Positions 45,352-53,312 of a DNA stretch of 64,000 nt are shown in pieces. Origin of the DNA: Leeuwenhoekiella palythoae (GTDB taxonomy: Bacteria; Bacteroidota; Bacteroidia; Flavobacteriales; Flavobacteriaceae). The position numbers and the translations under genes were made by a program. The DNA is taken from positions 248,001-312,000 of the forward strand of contig NZ_FQXT01000001.1 of NCBI RefSeq assembly GCF_900130045.1, given 5' to 3'. Within the stretch, counting starts at the first letter, position 1; every line of letters begins with the position of its first letter. The notes under the pieces were generated by a model that saw nothing but the letters and a program-made list of their open reading frames with translations, was not told the DNA's origin and ran no database searches.

Positions 45352-46208
45352 TAAACTGCTTTTAAGCTTAGATCCATATTATAGACCGAATGGGTTAGCG
45401 CCCCGCTTGAAATATAATCTACACCGCATTTTGCATATTCGGCAAGCGTTTCTTCGTGGATGTTACCTGAAGATTCTGTAAGACATTGTTCGCCTATGAT
45501 TTTTACAGCCGTTTTAGTATCCTCATAATTAAAATTATCAAGCAATATGCGATACACTCCGCCTGCTTTTAAAATAGCGTTCACTTCGTCAAGGTCACGC
45601 GCTTCGACAATAATTTTAAGATCTAAATTATTACTAGCTAGATAGTTTTTTGTTTTTTCGATCGCCTGATCAATTCCACCAGCAAAATCGATATGATTGT
45701 CTTTAAGCATCACCATATCGTAAAGCGCAAAACGATGATTTTCACCACCACCAATCTTTACCGCCATTTTTTCTAAAGCTCTAAAACCAGGAGTAGTTTT
45801 TCTGGTGTCTAAAATTTTTGCTTTAGTTCCTTCTAAGAGCTTGGTATAGGCATTGGTTTTAGTCGCAATAGCACTCATACGCTGCATTCCGTTTAAAACA
45901 AGACGCTCAGCCTTTAAAATACTTTGAGAGCTACCGGAAACATAAAGTACAATATCTCCTACTTTAACTTCTGCCCCATCCTGAATCTTTACCTCAACTT
46001 CAAGCTGATTGTCTACATACGCAAAAACCTTCTGAGCAAAAGCAACCCCTGCGATTATGCCTTTTTCTTTAACTAATAGTTTAGCCTTGCCGGTCGCCGT
46101 TTCCGGAATACACGCAAGCGAACTGTAGTCTCCGGGACCAACATCTTCTCTAATGGCATTGGCTATTATTGCCGCTATTTCTTCATTCAGCTTTGCTTCA
46201 GAAATCAT
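45351..46208 (-). CDS. nadC: Nicotinate-nucleotide pyrophosphorylase (carboxylating)
   Basis: A 285-residue quinolinate phosphoribosyltransferase, the step that makes nicotinate mononucleotide in de novo NAD synthesis. EDVGPGDYSS, ILDTRKTTPGFRALEKMAVKIGGGENHRF, MLKDNHIDFAGGI, IIVEARDLDEV and the C-terminal VDYISSGALTHSV are all family signatures. Length is normal. First gene of the nadC-yihY minus-strand pair. Confidence 0.96.
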   Translation of the reverse strand: MISEAKLNEEIAAIIANAIREDVGPGDYSSLACIPETATGKAKLLVKEKGIIAGVAFAQKVFAYVDNQLEVEVKIQDGAEVKVGDIVLYVSGSSQSILKAERLVLNGMQRMSAIATKTNAYTKLLEGTKAKILDTRKTTPGFRALEKMAVKIGGGENHRFALYDMVMLKDNHIDFAGGIDQAIEKTKNYLASNNLDLKIIVEARDLDEVNAILKAGGVYRILLDNFNYEDTKTAVKIIGEQCLTESSGNIHEETLAEYAKCGVDYISSGALTHSVYNMDLSLKAV

Positions 46209-46332
46209 AAAGTCTAGTAATTTAAGCTTAGTTCTCGTTACAGCCGGTTAATTTACAACACCGGGGTGCAAATATCGTGAAGATATAGGCTTTTATAAAA
46301 CACTCAAAATTGAAATGATGTAATTTTGAATT

Positions 46333-46806
46333 ATGAATATAAAATTACTCTGCATAGGCAAAACCGATGATCACAATCTTGAGTCGCTAATTTTGGTTTA
46401 CACCAATCGTTTAAAGCATTATGTGAATTTTGAGCTCGAAATTATTCCTGATCTCAAGAAAACTAAAAACCTTTCAGAAGAACAGCAAAAAGAAAAGGAA
46501 GGCGAACTTATATTAAACAAGATCACGCCTCAAGACCAACTGATTCTTTTAGACGAAAACGGAAAAGAGTTAAGCAGCGTAAAATTTGCAGATTATCTTC
46601 AAAAGAAAATGAACAGCGGCATCAAAACTTTAGTCTTTGTTATTGGTGGGCCTTATGGTTTTTCTGAAGCGGTTTATGCCAAAGCTCAAGGCAAAGTTTC
46701 TTTATCAAAAATGACCTTTTCGCATCAGATGATTCGGCTTTTTATCACGGAACAAATCTATCGTGGCTTTACGATTTTACGCAACGAACCTTATCACCAT
46801 CGTTAA
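46333..46806 (+). CDS. rlmH: 23S rRNA (pseudouridine-1915-N3) methyltransferase
   Basis: A 157-residue SPOUT methyltransferase. LDENGKELSSVKFADYL, FVIGGPYGFSEAVYAKA and SLSKMTFSHQMIRLFITEQIYRGFTILRNEPYHH are diagnostic of RlmH, which methylates position N3 of pseudouridine 1915 in 23S rRNA. TAATTTTG at 46321-46328 could be a -7 box but would leave almost no leader. It overlaps the convergent next gene by 4 nt. Confidence 0.96.
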   Translation: MNIKLLCIGKTDDHNLESLILVYTNRLKHYVNFELEIIPDLKKTKNLSEEQQKEKEGELILNKITPQDQLILLDENGKELSSVKFADYLQKKMNSGIKTLVFVIGGPYGFSEAVYAKAQGKVSLSKMTFSHQMIRLFITEQIYRGFTILRNEPYHHR

Positions 46807-47291
46807 GACTTGGCACTTACAGGCACCCAAATTTCTTCTTCAGATTCTGGGTGCTCAGGCCCGTAGTATTTAGCTCCTAAACGCTCAAAATGCGCTCGAT
46901 CATCAAGCTTATAATCAGATTGCGGTAACCACGTATCAAAAATATAGTTAGAAGTTTCTACAAATTTCTTTACCGGACCAACATGGGTGAATACAGCATA
47001 AAGTCCGCCGGCAATGATTTTGGTTTGCATTCCTTCGGGAACCAAATCAAAGGAAGTTACTTCAACTGCGGCCCAACGCTCAAATTCTGTTTCGCGATCA
47101 AAACGTTCAATATTCATCCCAAAAGGATAGACCTGCATCGAGTAAAAGCCGGAGTCTATTCTATTTTTCACTTCTTTGTGCCTACTCATAAAGTCTTTCC
47201 ACAGTGCGGCAGTATCATCAAATGAAAGTGTAGTCGTCAAACATTTACCAATGATCTTTCGTGGCTCGATTTCAAGTAATTCTGGCTGCAT
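46803..47291 (-). CDS. GyrI-like / AraC-effector-binding domain protein
   Basis: A 162-residue single-domain protein. EPRKIIGKCLTTTLSFD at the start, the ERWAAVEVTSFDLVPEGMQTKIIAGGLYAVFTHVGPV core and HFERLGAKYYGPEHPESEEEIWVPV end follow the GyrI-like / effector-binding fold (integron-associated and SOUL-like small-molecule binders). Ligand unknown. Its 3' end overlaps rlmH. Confidence 0.82.
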   Translation of the reverse strand: MQPELLEIEPRKIIGKCLTTTLSFDDTAALWKDFMSRHKEVKNRIDSGFYSMQVYPFGMNIERFDRETEFERWAAVEVTSFDLVPEGMQTKIIAGGLYAVFTHVGPVKKFVETSNYIFDTWLPQSDYKLDDRAHFERLGAKYYGPEHPESEEEIWVPVSAKS

Positions 47292-47385
47292 TGAATAGAG
47301 TAGATTTTATGAATAAATTTTAAAAATAAGAATTCTTTAACCCATCGAAGAAAGAACAATGGTTATCCTTGGGAAAACTAATATT

Positions 47386-47511
47386 ATGAAACCAAGAAAA
47401 CTAATCAAGAGATTTTTCCTATTTACAAGTGCAATGCAAGTAGGTTATTATGCGGTAGTTTATGCCGATAAATATAAAGAAGATATTAAGCGTGTGATCA
47501 AGAGATCTTAG
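47386..47511 (+). CDS. Small 41-residue basic protein
   Basis: An ORF (ATG 47386, TAG 47509-47511) not easily explained as a shadow: it begins with a basic stretch MKPRKLIKRF, a short hydrophobic segment FFLFTSAMQVGYYAVVYA (about 10-27) and ends with a basic KEDIKRVIKRS. This is the layout of a small single-pass membrane protein. TATCCTTG at 47364-47371 is close to a -7 box. It stops 2 nt before the convergent sterol-desaturase-like gene. I do not recognise the family. Confidence 0.5.
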   Translation: MKPRKLIKRFFLFTSAMQVGYYAVVYADKYKEDIKRVIKRS

Positions 47512-47513
47512 AT

Positions 47514-48479
47514 TTACTCGGCAACCTCAAGTTCTAGTTCACGCTGTTTTTGTTGCTGTACGCGTTCTTCTTTTAATTTTTGACGCATTTGTTTAATGGT
47601 GAGCGTGCTTCCATCGTGGCTCCATCCCGGCGGCCCGAAGGCATACATAAACTTATGTTTCAGCTTTGGTGAGCGCTTCATATCCTTCCAAATATCCTTG
47701 TACTCGTGGGTTAATATAACTAAAGGATTGTAGCTGTCCGGAGATTTTGTCACGCCATATTCAATCTCTATTTCCTCATCGAGTTCTTTAAATGTACCAA
47801 ACATACGATCGAAAATATTCAAGAATCCCCCGTGATTTTTGTCCATATATTCCAAATTTCGGGCGTGGTGCACTTGGTGCATCGTATGCGTATTGAAGAT
47901 CTTATCAATAATGCCCAGCTTCGGTACATATTGTGAATGCAGCTGAAATTGCCATAAAGCTTCGATACCCAGACAGACCACGAGCATTTCCGGCGGAAAG
48001 CCTATAGCGACGATCCAAATATAGAATAAGGGTTTGTAAAAAATAGTAAACCAGCCGTTTCGTACCGCGGTACCCAAATTAAAATTCTCTGAAGAATGAT
48101 GCACAATATGGGCTGCCCAAAAGAAACGAACCATATGGTTTTGTCGATGAAACCAGTAATATGAAAAGTCATCTGCCAGCTGACAAAGAATCCAGAAGTA
48201 CCAGGCATAGCCAAAGGATTCCCACCCAAAAATATTGGTGCGTACACCATCAACCACCGGATTAAAAATATCGTAAACCCAATTGAACAAAAGAATAACC
48301 GTAACGGTCTTGATTAACGGAGCTATTAAAGTAGAGCCAATTCCCATCGTAAGGCTTGCTCCTAAATCCTTCCAGTGATAGAGTTCATCATTATCGTGAT
48401 GCTTGCTGTAAGTAAGCTCCACGAGGATCAGGCCTAGAAAACATGGTACTCCGTAAATCAACGGGTTTGTAAAATCCAT
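47514..48479 (-). CDS. Fatty acid hydroxylase / sterol desaturase family protein
   Basis: A 321-residue membrane di-iron protein with several hydrophobic helices. The histidine clusters are WFHRQNHMVRFFWAAHIVHHSSE and HTMHQVHHARN, giving the H-x(4)-H, HxxHH and HxxHH ligands typical of the family. It may hydroxylate a fatty acid or carotenoid, or modify a lipid; specificity cannot be read. The Glu-rich tail (EERVQQQKQRELELEVAE) is unremarkable. Single gene on the minus strand. Confidence 0.92.
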   Translation of the reverse strand: MDFTNPLIYGVPCFLGLILVELTYSKHHDNDELYHWKDLGASLTMGIGSTLIAPLIKTVTVILLFNWVYDIFNPVVDGVRTNIFGWESFGYAWYFWILCQLADDFSYYWFHRQNHMVRFFWAAHIVHHSSENFNLGTAVRNGWFTIFYKPLFYIWIVAIGFPPEMLVVCLGIEALWQFQLHSQYVPKLGIIDKIFNTHTMHQVHHARNLEYMDKNHGGFLNIFDRMFGTFKELDEEIEIEYGVTKSPDSYNPLVILTHEYKDIWKDMKRSPKLKHKFMYAFGPPGWSHDGSTLTIKQMRQKLKEERVQQQKQRELELEVAE

Positions 48480-48594
48480 AAAGTTGGTTTACTCGATAAT
48501 CGAGATTTATATTCTTGAAATGATTTCCAACGAAAATTCTCGATATATTATTGGAATTTCTGATGGAACACCTATTAAAATCAGGCGTTTGTTC

Positions 48595-48625
48595 CAAAAA
48601 TAACCTTTAGAAGATACAAACCAAG
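48595..48625 (-). promoter_or_regulatory. Candidate promoter of the desaturase-like gene
   Basis: On the minus strand -7 TATTTTTG (48602 to 48595) matches exactly and CTTG (48625 to 48622) lies 19 nt upstream. The leader would be about 110 nt. Otherwise I see nothing in 48480-48710. Confidence 0.42.
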
Positions 48626-48710
48626 AGAAATAAGGTTAAACCCCGAAAAATTGCGATAAATCGCCAAATTTGATCAGAAATTCACCAAAAACGAACTATT
48701 CTGAGCAGAT

Positions 48711-49484
48711 TTAGAGCTTTTTGGCTTCTTCCCAAAACACATCCATCTCACGCAAAGTCATATCGCGTAATGCTTTATTATTCTCTTTTGCTTTTTGTTC
48801 TAAGTATTGAAAGCGCTTAATGAACTTCTTATTGGTGCGCTCCAGAGCACTTTCGGCATCTACTTTTAAAAACCGCGCGTAGTTGATCATAGAAAACATC
48901 ACGTCACCAAATTCCGCTTCGATCTTCTCTTGATCTCTGGCTTCTACCTCTTCTTGCAGCTCTGCGAGCTCTTCCTGCAATTTCTCAAAAACCTGCTGTG
49001 GCTCTTCCCAATCAAACCCTACTCCGGCAACTTTATCTTGAATTCGGCTTGCTTTTACAAGAGCCGGCAAAGAACGCGGGACACCTTCTAAAACTGACTT
49101 TTTACCTTCTTTCAATTTTAGATTTTCCCAATTGCGCTTGACGTCCTCTTCGTTTTCGACAGCAACATCGCCATAAATATGAGGATGTCGCGAAATGAGT
49201 TTTTCGCAAATCCCGTTAGCGACATCAGCAATGTCAAAATCTTCGGTCTCACTTCCTATTTTGGCGTAGAATACAATGTGCAGCAGTAAATCGCCAAGCT
49301 CTTTTTTTACTTCCTCAAGATCATTATCAAGGATCGCATCGCCAAGCTCATAGGTTTCTTCAATTGTCAGGTGCCTAAGACTTTGTAAGGTTTGCTTGCG
49401 GTCCCAGGGGCACTGTTCCCGAAGTTCATTCATAATAGTTAGCAATCTGTCTATGGCTCTAAGCTGGCTTGCTCTGTTGTTCAT
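48711..49484 (-). CDS. mazG: Nucleoside triphosphate pyrophosphohydrolase MazG
   Basis: A 257-residue house-cleaning enzyme that hydrolyses NTPs to NMP and pyrophosphate. It has the two MazG units: N-terminal LREQCPWDRKQTLQSLRHLTIEETYELGDAI with EExxE metal ligands, and C-terminal LQEELAELQEEVEA..EAEFGDVMFSMINYARFL, the catalytic copy. Length matches E. coli MazG. It lies downstream of DUF5606 on the minus strand but is separated from it by a terminator-like hairpin. Confidence 0.96.
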   Translation of the reverse strand: MNNRASQLRAIDRLLTIMNELREQCPWDRKQTLQSLRHLTIEETYELGDAILDNDLEEVKKELGDLLLHIVFYAKIGSETEDFDIADVANGICEKLISRHPHIYGDVAVENEEDVKRNWENLKLKEGKKSVLEGVPRSLPALVKASRIQDKVAGVGFDWEEPQQVFEKLQEELAELQEEVEARDQEKIEAEFGDVMFSMINYARFLKVDAESALERTNKKFIKRFQYLEQKAKENNKALRDMTLREMDVFWEEAKKL

Positions 49485-49514
49485 AAGGCGTTTTTTTTCG
49501 ATGCAATAGGTTGA

Positions 49515-49552
49515 AATAAAAAATCCTTCAGTAAAAGTACCGAAGGATTTGT
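49515..49552 (-). terminator. Terminator-like hairpin between the DUF5606 gene and mazG
   Basis: Stem AAATCCTTC (49520-49528) / GAAGGATTT (49542-49550) with a 13-nt loop; on the minus strand followed by TTTTTATTT. It lies in the 89-nt gap between the two genes and suggests mazG is at least partly separated from the upstream row. Confidence 0.75.
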
Positions 49553-49573
49553 ATATTTTAGTTGTATTTGCGA

Positions 49574-49999
49574 CTATTCTTCTTCGTCTGCTTTTGCAGG
49601 TTCAGCAGGCGCTTCAGCAGTTTCTAGTAAATCATTTGCTTGAAGCAAATTGTACCACTGAATCACTTTTTTCATATCGCTTGCATATACACGATCTTCA
49701 TCAAAATTAGGCAGCACATCAAAAAAGTATGCTTCTAACTCATCTTTAGCAACCTTGTGGCTAATCGCCTTCTCGCCGTTTTCTTTTTCAGCAATTTTAG
49801 CAAAAACATCACGTAAAGGTGCCTCGCCATCTAAAGTATAAATAGAAATTTCTGAAAGCACACTCACATTATGACGCAATCCTACCGGTATTTTTTTTCC
49901 GTCAGTTAATGATTCTGCAATAAAACCAGAACGCGTTTGCGCTCGCAAATGATATAATCCCGGTTTTCCTGAAATTGAAACTATTTTATCTAAACTCAT
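49574..49999 (-). CDS. DUF5606 family protein
   Basis: A 141-residue soluble protein. The N-terminal DKIVSISGKPGLYHLRAQTRSGFIAESL and the C-terminal KMKKVIQWYN-like DMKKVIQWYNLLQANDL segment are characteristic of DUF5606, a Bacteroidota-specific family of unknown function, usually next to def and mazG as here. An acidic tail (EPAKADEEE) ends it. Confidence 0.93.
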   Translation of the reverse strand: MSLDKIVSISGKPGLYHLRAQTRSGFIAESLTDGKKIPVGLRHNVSVLSEISIYTLDGEAPLRDVFAKIAEKENGEKAISHKVAKDELEAYFFDVLPNFDEDRVYASDMKKVIQWYNLLQANDLLETAEAPAEPAKADEEE

Positions 50000-50113
50000 A
50001 GTATGTATTTTATCCTTAAACGGATTTTTAAGTGGTTTATTCTAATTTTAAAGGCGGCAAATATCTAGGCTCTTTTTGAATTTTCAAAATTTAAACCGCC
50101 TGCAACATCTTTT

Positions 50114-50704
50114 TTAACGTCCTTTTTTTACTGCCGGAAATCGCATACGGTAATCTGCATTCACTTTTCCTTTACTAATCCCGGCGAGTTTACTTTTAAT
50201 AATGCGCTTTTTAAGACTGCTCAATTTATCAGTAAACAAGATTCCTTCAATATGATCATACTCGTGCTGAATCACGCGCGCAAGCAACCCATCAAATTCT
50301 TCAACGTACTCGTTAAAATCTTCATCTTGATATTTGATCTTGATGTTGGGACATCTAAACACATCTTCATTAATCCCGGGAATACTGAGACAACCTTCGC
50401 TAAAAGCCCATTCATCACCGGTTTCTTCTAAAATCTGCGGATTAATAAATGCTTTTTTGAATGTTTTTAAACGCTCTTGTTCCTCATCAGAAAGATCTTC
50501 GTCGTCTGCAAAAGGTGTCGCGTCAACTACAAATAATCTAATCGCTTTGCCTATTTGCGGAGCAGCAAGCCCCACGCCACTGGCGCCATACATAGTTTCA
50601 AACATATTGGCTACAAGCTCCTTTAGCTCAGGATAATCTTGAGGAATTTCTACTGCTTTTTTGCGTAAAACCGGATCGCCGTAAGCAACTATAGGTAAAA
50701 TCAT
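50114..50704 (-). CDS. def: Peptide deformylase
   Basis: A 196-residue metal-dependent enzyme that removes the formyl group from nascent proteins. The three motifs are GVGLAAPQIG, EGCLSIPG and QHEYDHIEGILF, with Cys, two His and catalytic Glu present. A short acidic insert (DATPFADDEDLSDEEQ) between motifs 1 and 2 is usual in Bacteroidota. It starts 26 nt after ruvX on the minus strand. Confidence 0.96.
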   Translation of the reverse strand: MILPIVAYGDPVLRKKAVEIPQDYPELKELVANMFETMYGASGVGLAAPQIGKAIRLFVVDATPFADDEDLSDEEQERLKTFKKAFINPQILEETGDEWAFSEGCLSIPGINEDVFRCPNIKIKYQDEDFNEYVEEFDGLLARVIQHEYDHIEGILFTDKLSSLKKRIIKSKLAGISKGKVNADYRMRFPAVKKGR

Positions 50705-50730
50705 GTTCTTGTGTTTAGTATAAATTCAGC

Positions 50731-51135
50731 CTATTGATACAAATAGGTTTGAAGTATTATTGTTGCGCTGATCTCGTCAAGAAGCGCTTTATTTTTTCGT
50801 TGTTTTTTCTTCAAGCCGCTGTCAAGCATCGTTTGTGCAGCCATCTTTGAGGTAAACCGCTCATCTACTCTTTTAATTGGGATCGAAGTAATTTTTTCTA
50901 AGCTTTCGCGAAATTTTAAAATCTTGGTCTCCACGTGAGAGGCTTCGTTATTCATGCGCTTAGGCTCGCCAAGGAGAATGAGTTCGACGTTTTCTTCAGA
51001 AAAATACTTCTTAAGAAAATCAAGCAGGTCAGTCGTGTTTACTGTTGTTAAACCGGAAGCAATAAGCTGAAGCTCATCGGTCACTGCGATGCCCGTACGT
51101 TTGGTTCCAAAATCTAATGCCAGTATGCGACCCAT
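50731..51135 (-). CDS. ruvX: Putative Holliday junction resolvase / pre-16S rRNA nuclease
   Basis: A YqgF/RuvX protein of 134 residues from the ATG at 51135 (MGRILALDFGTKRTGIAVTD); an ATG three codons earlier is also possible. ALDFGTKRTGIAV gives the first RNase H-like acidic residue, and VERFTS-like VDERFTSKMAAQ and KALLDEISATIILQTYL complete the family signature. The protein is implicated in 16S rRNA 5' maturation. First gene of the ruvX-def-DUF5606 row. Confidence 0.94.
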   Translation of the reverse strand: MGRILALDFGTKRTGIAVTDELQLIASGLTTVNTTDLLDFLKKYFSEENVELILLGEPKRMNNEASHVETKILKFRESLEKITSIPIKRVDERFTSKMAAQTMLDSGLKKKQRKNKALLDEISATIILQTYLYQ

Positions 51136-51230
51136 TTTGCTCAATACTCAAGAGGTTTCTTCTATAACTTACAGAGGCTAAAATCGGTTGCCTAAAAGTT
51201 ACCTGAACCTGCCTTAAAAATTTATTTTGG

Positions 51231-51264
51231 CAAAAATAAGATTTTAGATGCATATAGTATCAAA
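51231..51264 (-). promoter_or_regulatory. Promoter of the ruvX-def row
   Basis: On the minus strand -7 TATTTTTG (51238 to 51231) and -33 TTTG (51264 to 51261), 22 nt apart, both exact. The leader would be about 90 nt. Confidence 0.65.
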
Positions 51265-51294
51265 GGCCATAGTATTCTTTAGAACTTGAAAACC

Positions 51295-51320
51295 TCAGCA
51301 TTAGATTTTGTGAATGCTGA
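51295..51320. promoter_or_regulatory. 8-bp dyad between ruvX and dapD promoters
   Basis: TCAGCATT (51295-51302), 10-nt spacer, AATGCTGA (51313-51320): a perfect inverted repeat between the divergent promoters of ruvX and dapD. It may be an operator or simply a hairpin; no regulator is known. Confidence 0.4.
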
Positions 51321-51343
51321 ATAAAGAAAACAAATGATGGTAT

Positions 51344-51376
51344 TTTCGTTTTTTACACACGCCTAAACTATATTTG
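51344..51376 (+). promoter_or_regulatory. Promoter of dapD
   Basis: -7 TATATTTG (51369-51376) is exact; -33 TTTC (51344-51347) matches three of four and lies 21 nt upstream. The leader would be about 40 nt. Confidence 0.62.
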
Positions 51377-51420
51377 GAGCCGCAAAAATTTGGACTAATC
51401 AACAAAAACAAGTTTAGAAT

Positions 51421-52236
51421 ATGCAACAAGTTAAAAACCTTATTGAAGCAGCTTGGGAAGACAGATCGCTACTTTCAGATAAAGTAACTCAAGAAGCCAT
51501 ACGCGAAGTCATTGAGCTTATAGACGGCGGTACGCTGCGCGTTGCAGAACCTAAAGGTGACGACTGGCAGGTGAATGAATGGGTAAAAAAAGCAGTAGTG
51601 CTGTATTTCCCAATTCAAAAAATGGAAAAATTAGAAGTTGGTATTTTTGAATATCACGATAAAATGCCCCTTAAGAAAGGCTATCAGGATAAAGGAATTC
51701 GTGTAGTTCCTAATGCTGTTGCACGTCACGGAGCTTTTATTTCTAAGGGTGTGATTATGATGCCTAGTTATGTAAACATCGGTGCTTATGTAGACGAAGG
51801 TACTATGGTTGACACTTGGGCAACCGTAGGAAGCTGTGCACAAATCGGTAAAAATGTACACCTAAGTGGTGGTGTAGGAATCGGTGGTGTGCTAGAACCT
51901 TTACAGGCAGCTCCTGTGATCATCGAAGATAACGCATTTATAGGATCGCGATGTATCGTGGTTGAAGGCGTACGCGTGGGTAAAGAAGCGGTTCTTGGAG
52001 CCAATGTGGTACTTACTGCATCTACGAAGATCATTGACGTTACCGGAGATGAGCCTAAAGAAATGAAAGGTGCTGTGCCTCCAAGGTCTGTGGTGATCCC
52101 AGGTAGTTATACAAAGAAATTTGCTGCAGGAGAATACAATGTCCCTTGTGCATTGATCATAGGTACACGTAAAGAAAGTACTAATAAAAAGACGTCGCTT
52201 AACGACGCGCTACGTGAGTATGATGTAGCTGTGTAG
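51421..52236 (+). CDS. dapD: 2,3,4,5-tetrahydropyridine-2,6-dicarboxylate N-succinyltransferase
   Basis: A 271-residue hexapeptide-repeat acyltransferase that succinylates tetrahydrodipicolinate on the way to meso-diaminopimelate and lysine. The left-handed beta-helix spans about residues 100-230 with repeats such as VIMMPSYVNIGAYVDEG, AQIGKNVHLSGGVGIGG and NAFIGSRCIVVEGVRVG, and the N-terminal EVIELIDGGTLRVAEP. Length is normal for the family. It shares the aspartate-derived branch with thrA upstream. The next gene begins 8 nt after its stop, so dapD may be cotranscribed with the GT9 gene. Confidence 0.96.
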   Translation: MQQVKNLIEAAWEDRSLLSDKVTQEAIREVIELIDGGTLRVAEPKGDDWQVNEWVKKAVVLYFPIQKMEKLEVGIFEYHDKMPLKKGYQDKGIRVVPNAVARHGAFISKGVIMMPSYVNIGAYVDEGTMVDTWATVGSCAQIGKNVHLSGGVGIGGVLEPLQAAPVIIEDNAFIGSRCIVVEGVRVGKEAVLGANVVLTASTKIIDVTGDEPKEMKGAVPPRSVVIPGSYTKKFAAGEYNVPCALIIGTRKESTNKKTSLNDALREYDVAV

Positions 52237-52244
52237 TTTTCTAA

Positions 52245-53312
52245 ATGCAGAAAATGAAAATATTAGTGATTCAGCAAAAGATGATAGGTGACGTTTTAAC
52301 GTCATCTATCCTTTTTAGGGCCATACGTGAACAGTTTCCGGATGCTGAATTGCACTATTTAATTCAACCGCATACATTACCCGTGGTTGAAAACAATCCG
52401 TATATCGATCATTTCATTTTTGATCGTACCACCACCGACGCTAAGAATGTTAGCCTTGGTGCTTTTGCTAAATATATAACGGCGCAAAATTTTGATTACA
52501 TCATTGATGTGTATTCAAAACTAGGTACTGCCTATTTATGTTTGCGAAGTAGCGCAAAAAGCATTGGTTATAGAAAGTGGTATACGCAGTTTGTATACAA
52601 CCAAACCATCAGCTACCTCAAAGAACCAAAAACAAATGCTGGTCTGGCAATAGAAAACCGCATGCGTTTGCTTCAAGTATTGCCGGGAAAATTTCCTGAT
52701 TCGCTAAAGCCAAAAATTTACCTTTCTGCGGAAGAAAAGCAAAACGCACTTCAGTTTTTGAAAGAGGCTGATGTAAATCTTCAAGCTCCGGTTTATATGA
52801 TAGGACTGTTAGGAAGCAGTGCTTCAAAAACCTATCCTCTAGAATATCTCGCTGAACTCTTGAATGTTCTAATTACCGAAGAACCCGAAGCTCAAATTCT
52901 GCTTAATTATATTCCGAATCAAAAAGAGGAGGTCAACACATTTTTATCGAATTGCAGCACAGCATTAAAAAGCAATATTTTTGCTAACGTTTATGCGAAA
53001 AACTTACGTGATTTTATTGCAGTTTTAGCTCACTGTAAAGCTTTGATAGGTAATGAAGGTGGCGCTGTGAATATGGCAAAAGCGCTTGATGTGCCTACGT
53101 TTGCCATTTTTTCTCCTTGGATTGCTAAAGACGCTTGGGCCTTGTATGAAGATGATAGCAATGTCGCAGTACATCTTAACGATTTTAAACCAGAATTCTT
53201 TCAGAAGAAATCAAATAAGCACCTAAGAAAAGAATCTGAAATGTTGTATCAGCAGTTTTCTCCAGAGCTGATTAAACCGCAGCTGGCTACGTTTCTTAGG
53301 AATCTTTCTTGA
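52245..53312 (+). CDS. Glycosyltransferase family 9 (heptosyltransferase-like)
   Basis: A 355-residue transferase of the GT9 type. MKILVIQQKMIGDVLTSSILFRAI at the N-terminus (from a possible internal ATG at 52254) and PDAELHYLIQPH match the ADP-heptose:LPS heptosyltransferase pattern, and GNEGGAVNMAKALDVPTFAIF is the C-terminal donor-binding motif. It probably adds a heptose or similar sugar to the LPS core. Its end overlaps the convergent next gene by 17 nt. Confidence 0.9.
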   Translation: MQKMKILVIQQKMIGDVLTSSILFRAIREQFPDAELHYLIQPHTLPVVENNPYIDHFIFDRTTTDAKNVSLGAFAKYITAQNFDYIIDVYSKLGTAYLCLRSSAKSIGYRKWYTQFVYNQTISYLKEPKTNAGLAIENRMRLLQVLPGKFPDSLKPKIYLSAEEKQNALQFLKEADVNLQAPVYMIGLLGSSASKTYPLEYLAELLNVLITEEPEAQILLNYIPNQKEEVNTFLSNCSTALKSNIFANVYAKNLRDFIAVLAHCKALIGNEGGAVNMAKALDVPTFAIFSPWIAKDAWALYEDDSNVAVHLNDFKPEFFQKKSNKHLRKESEMLYQQFSPELIKPQLATFLRNLS

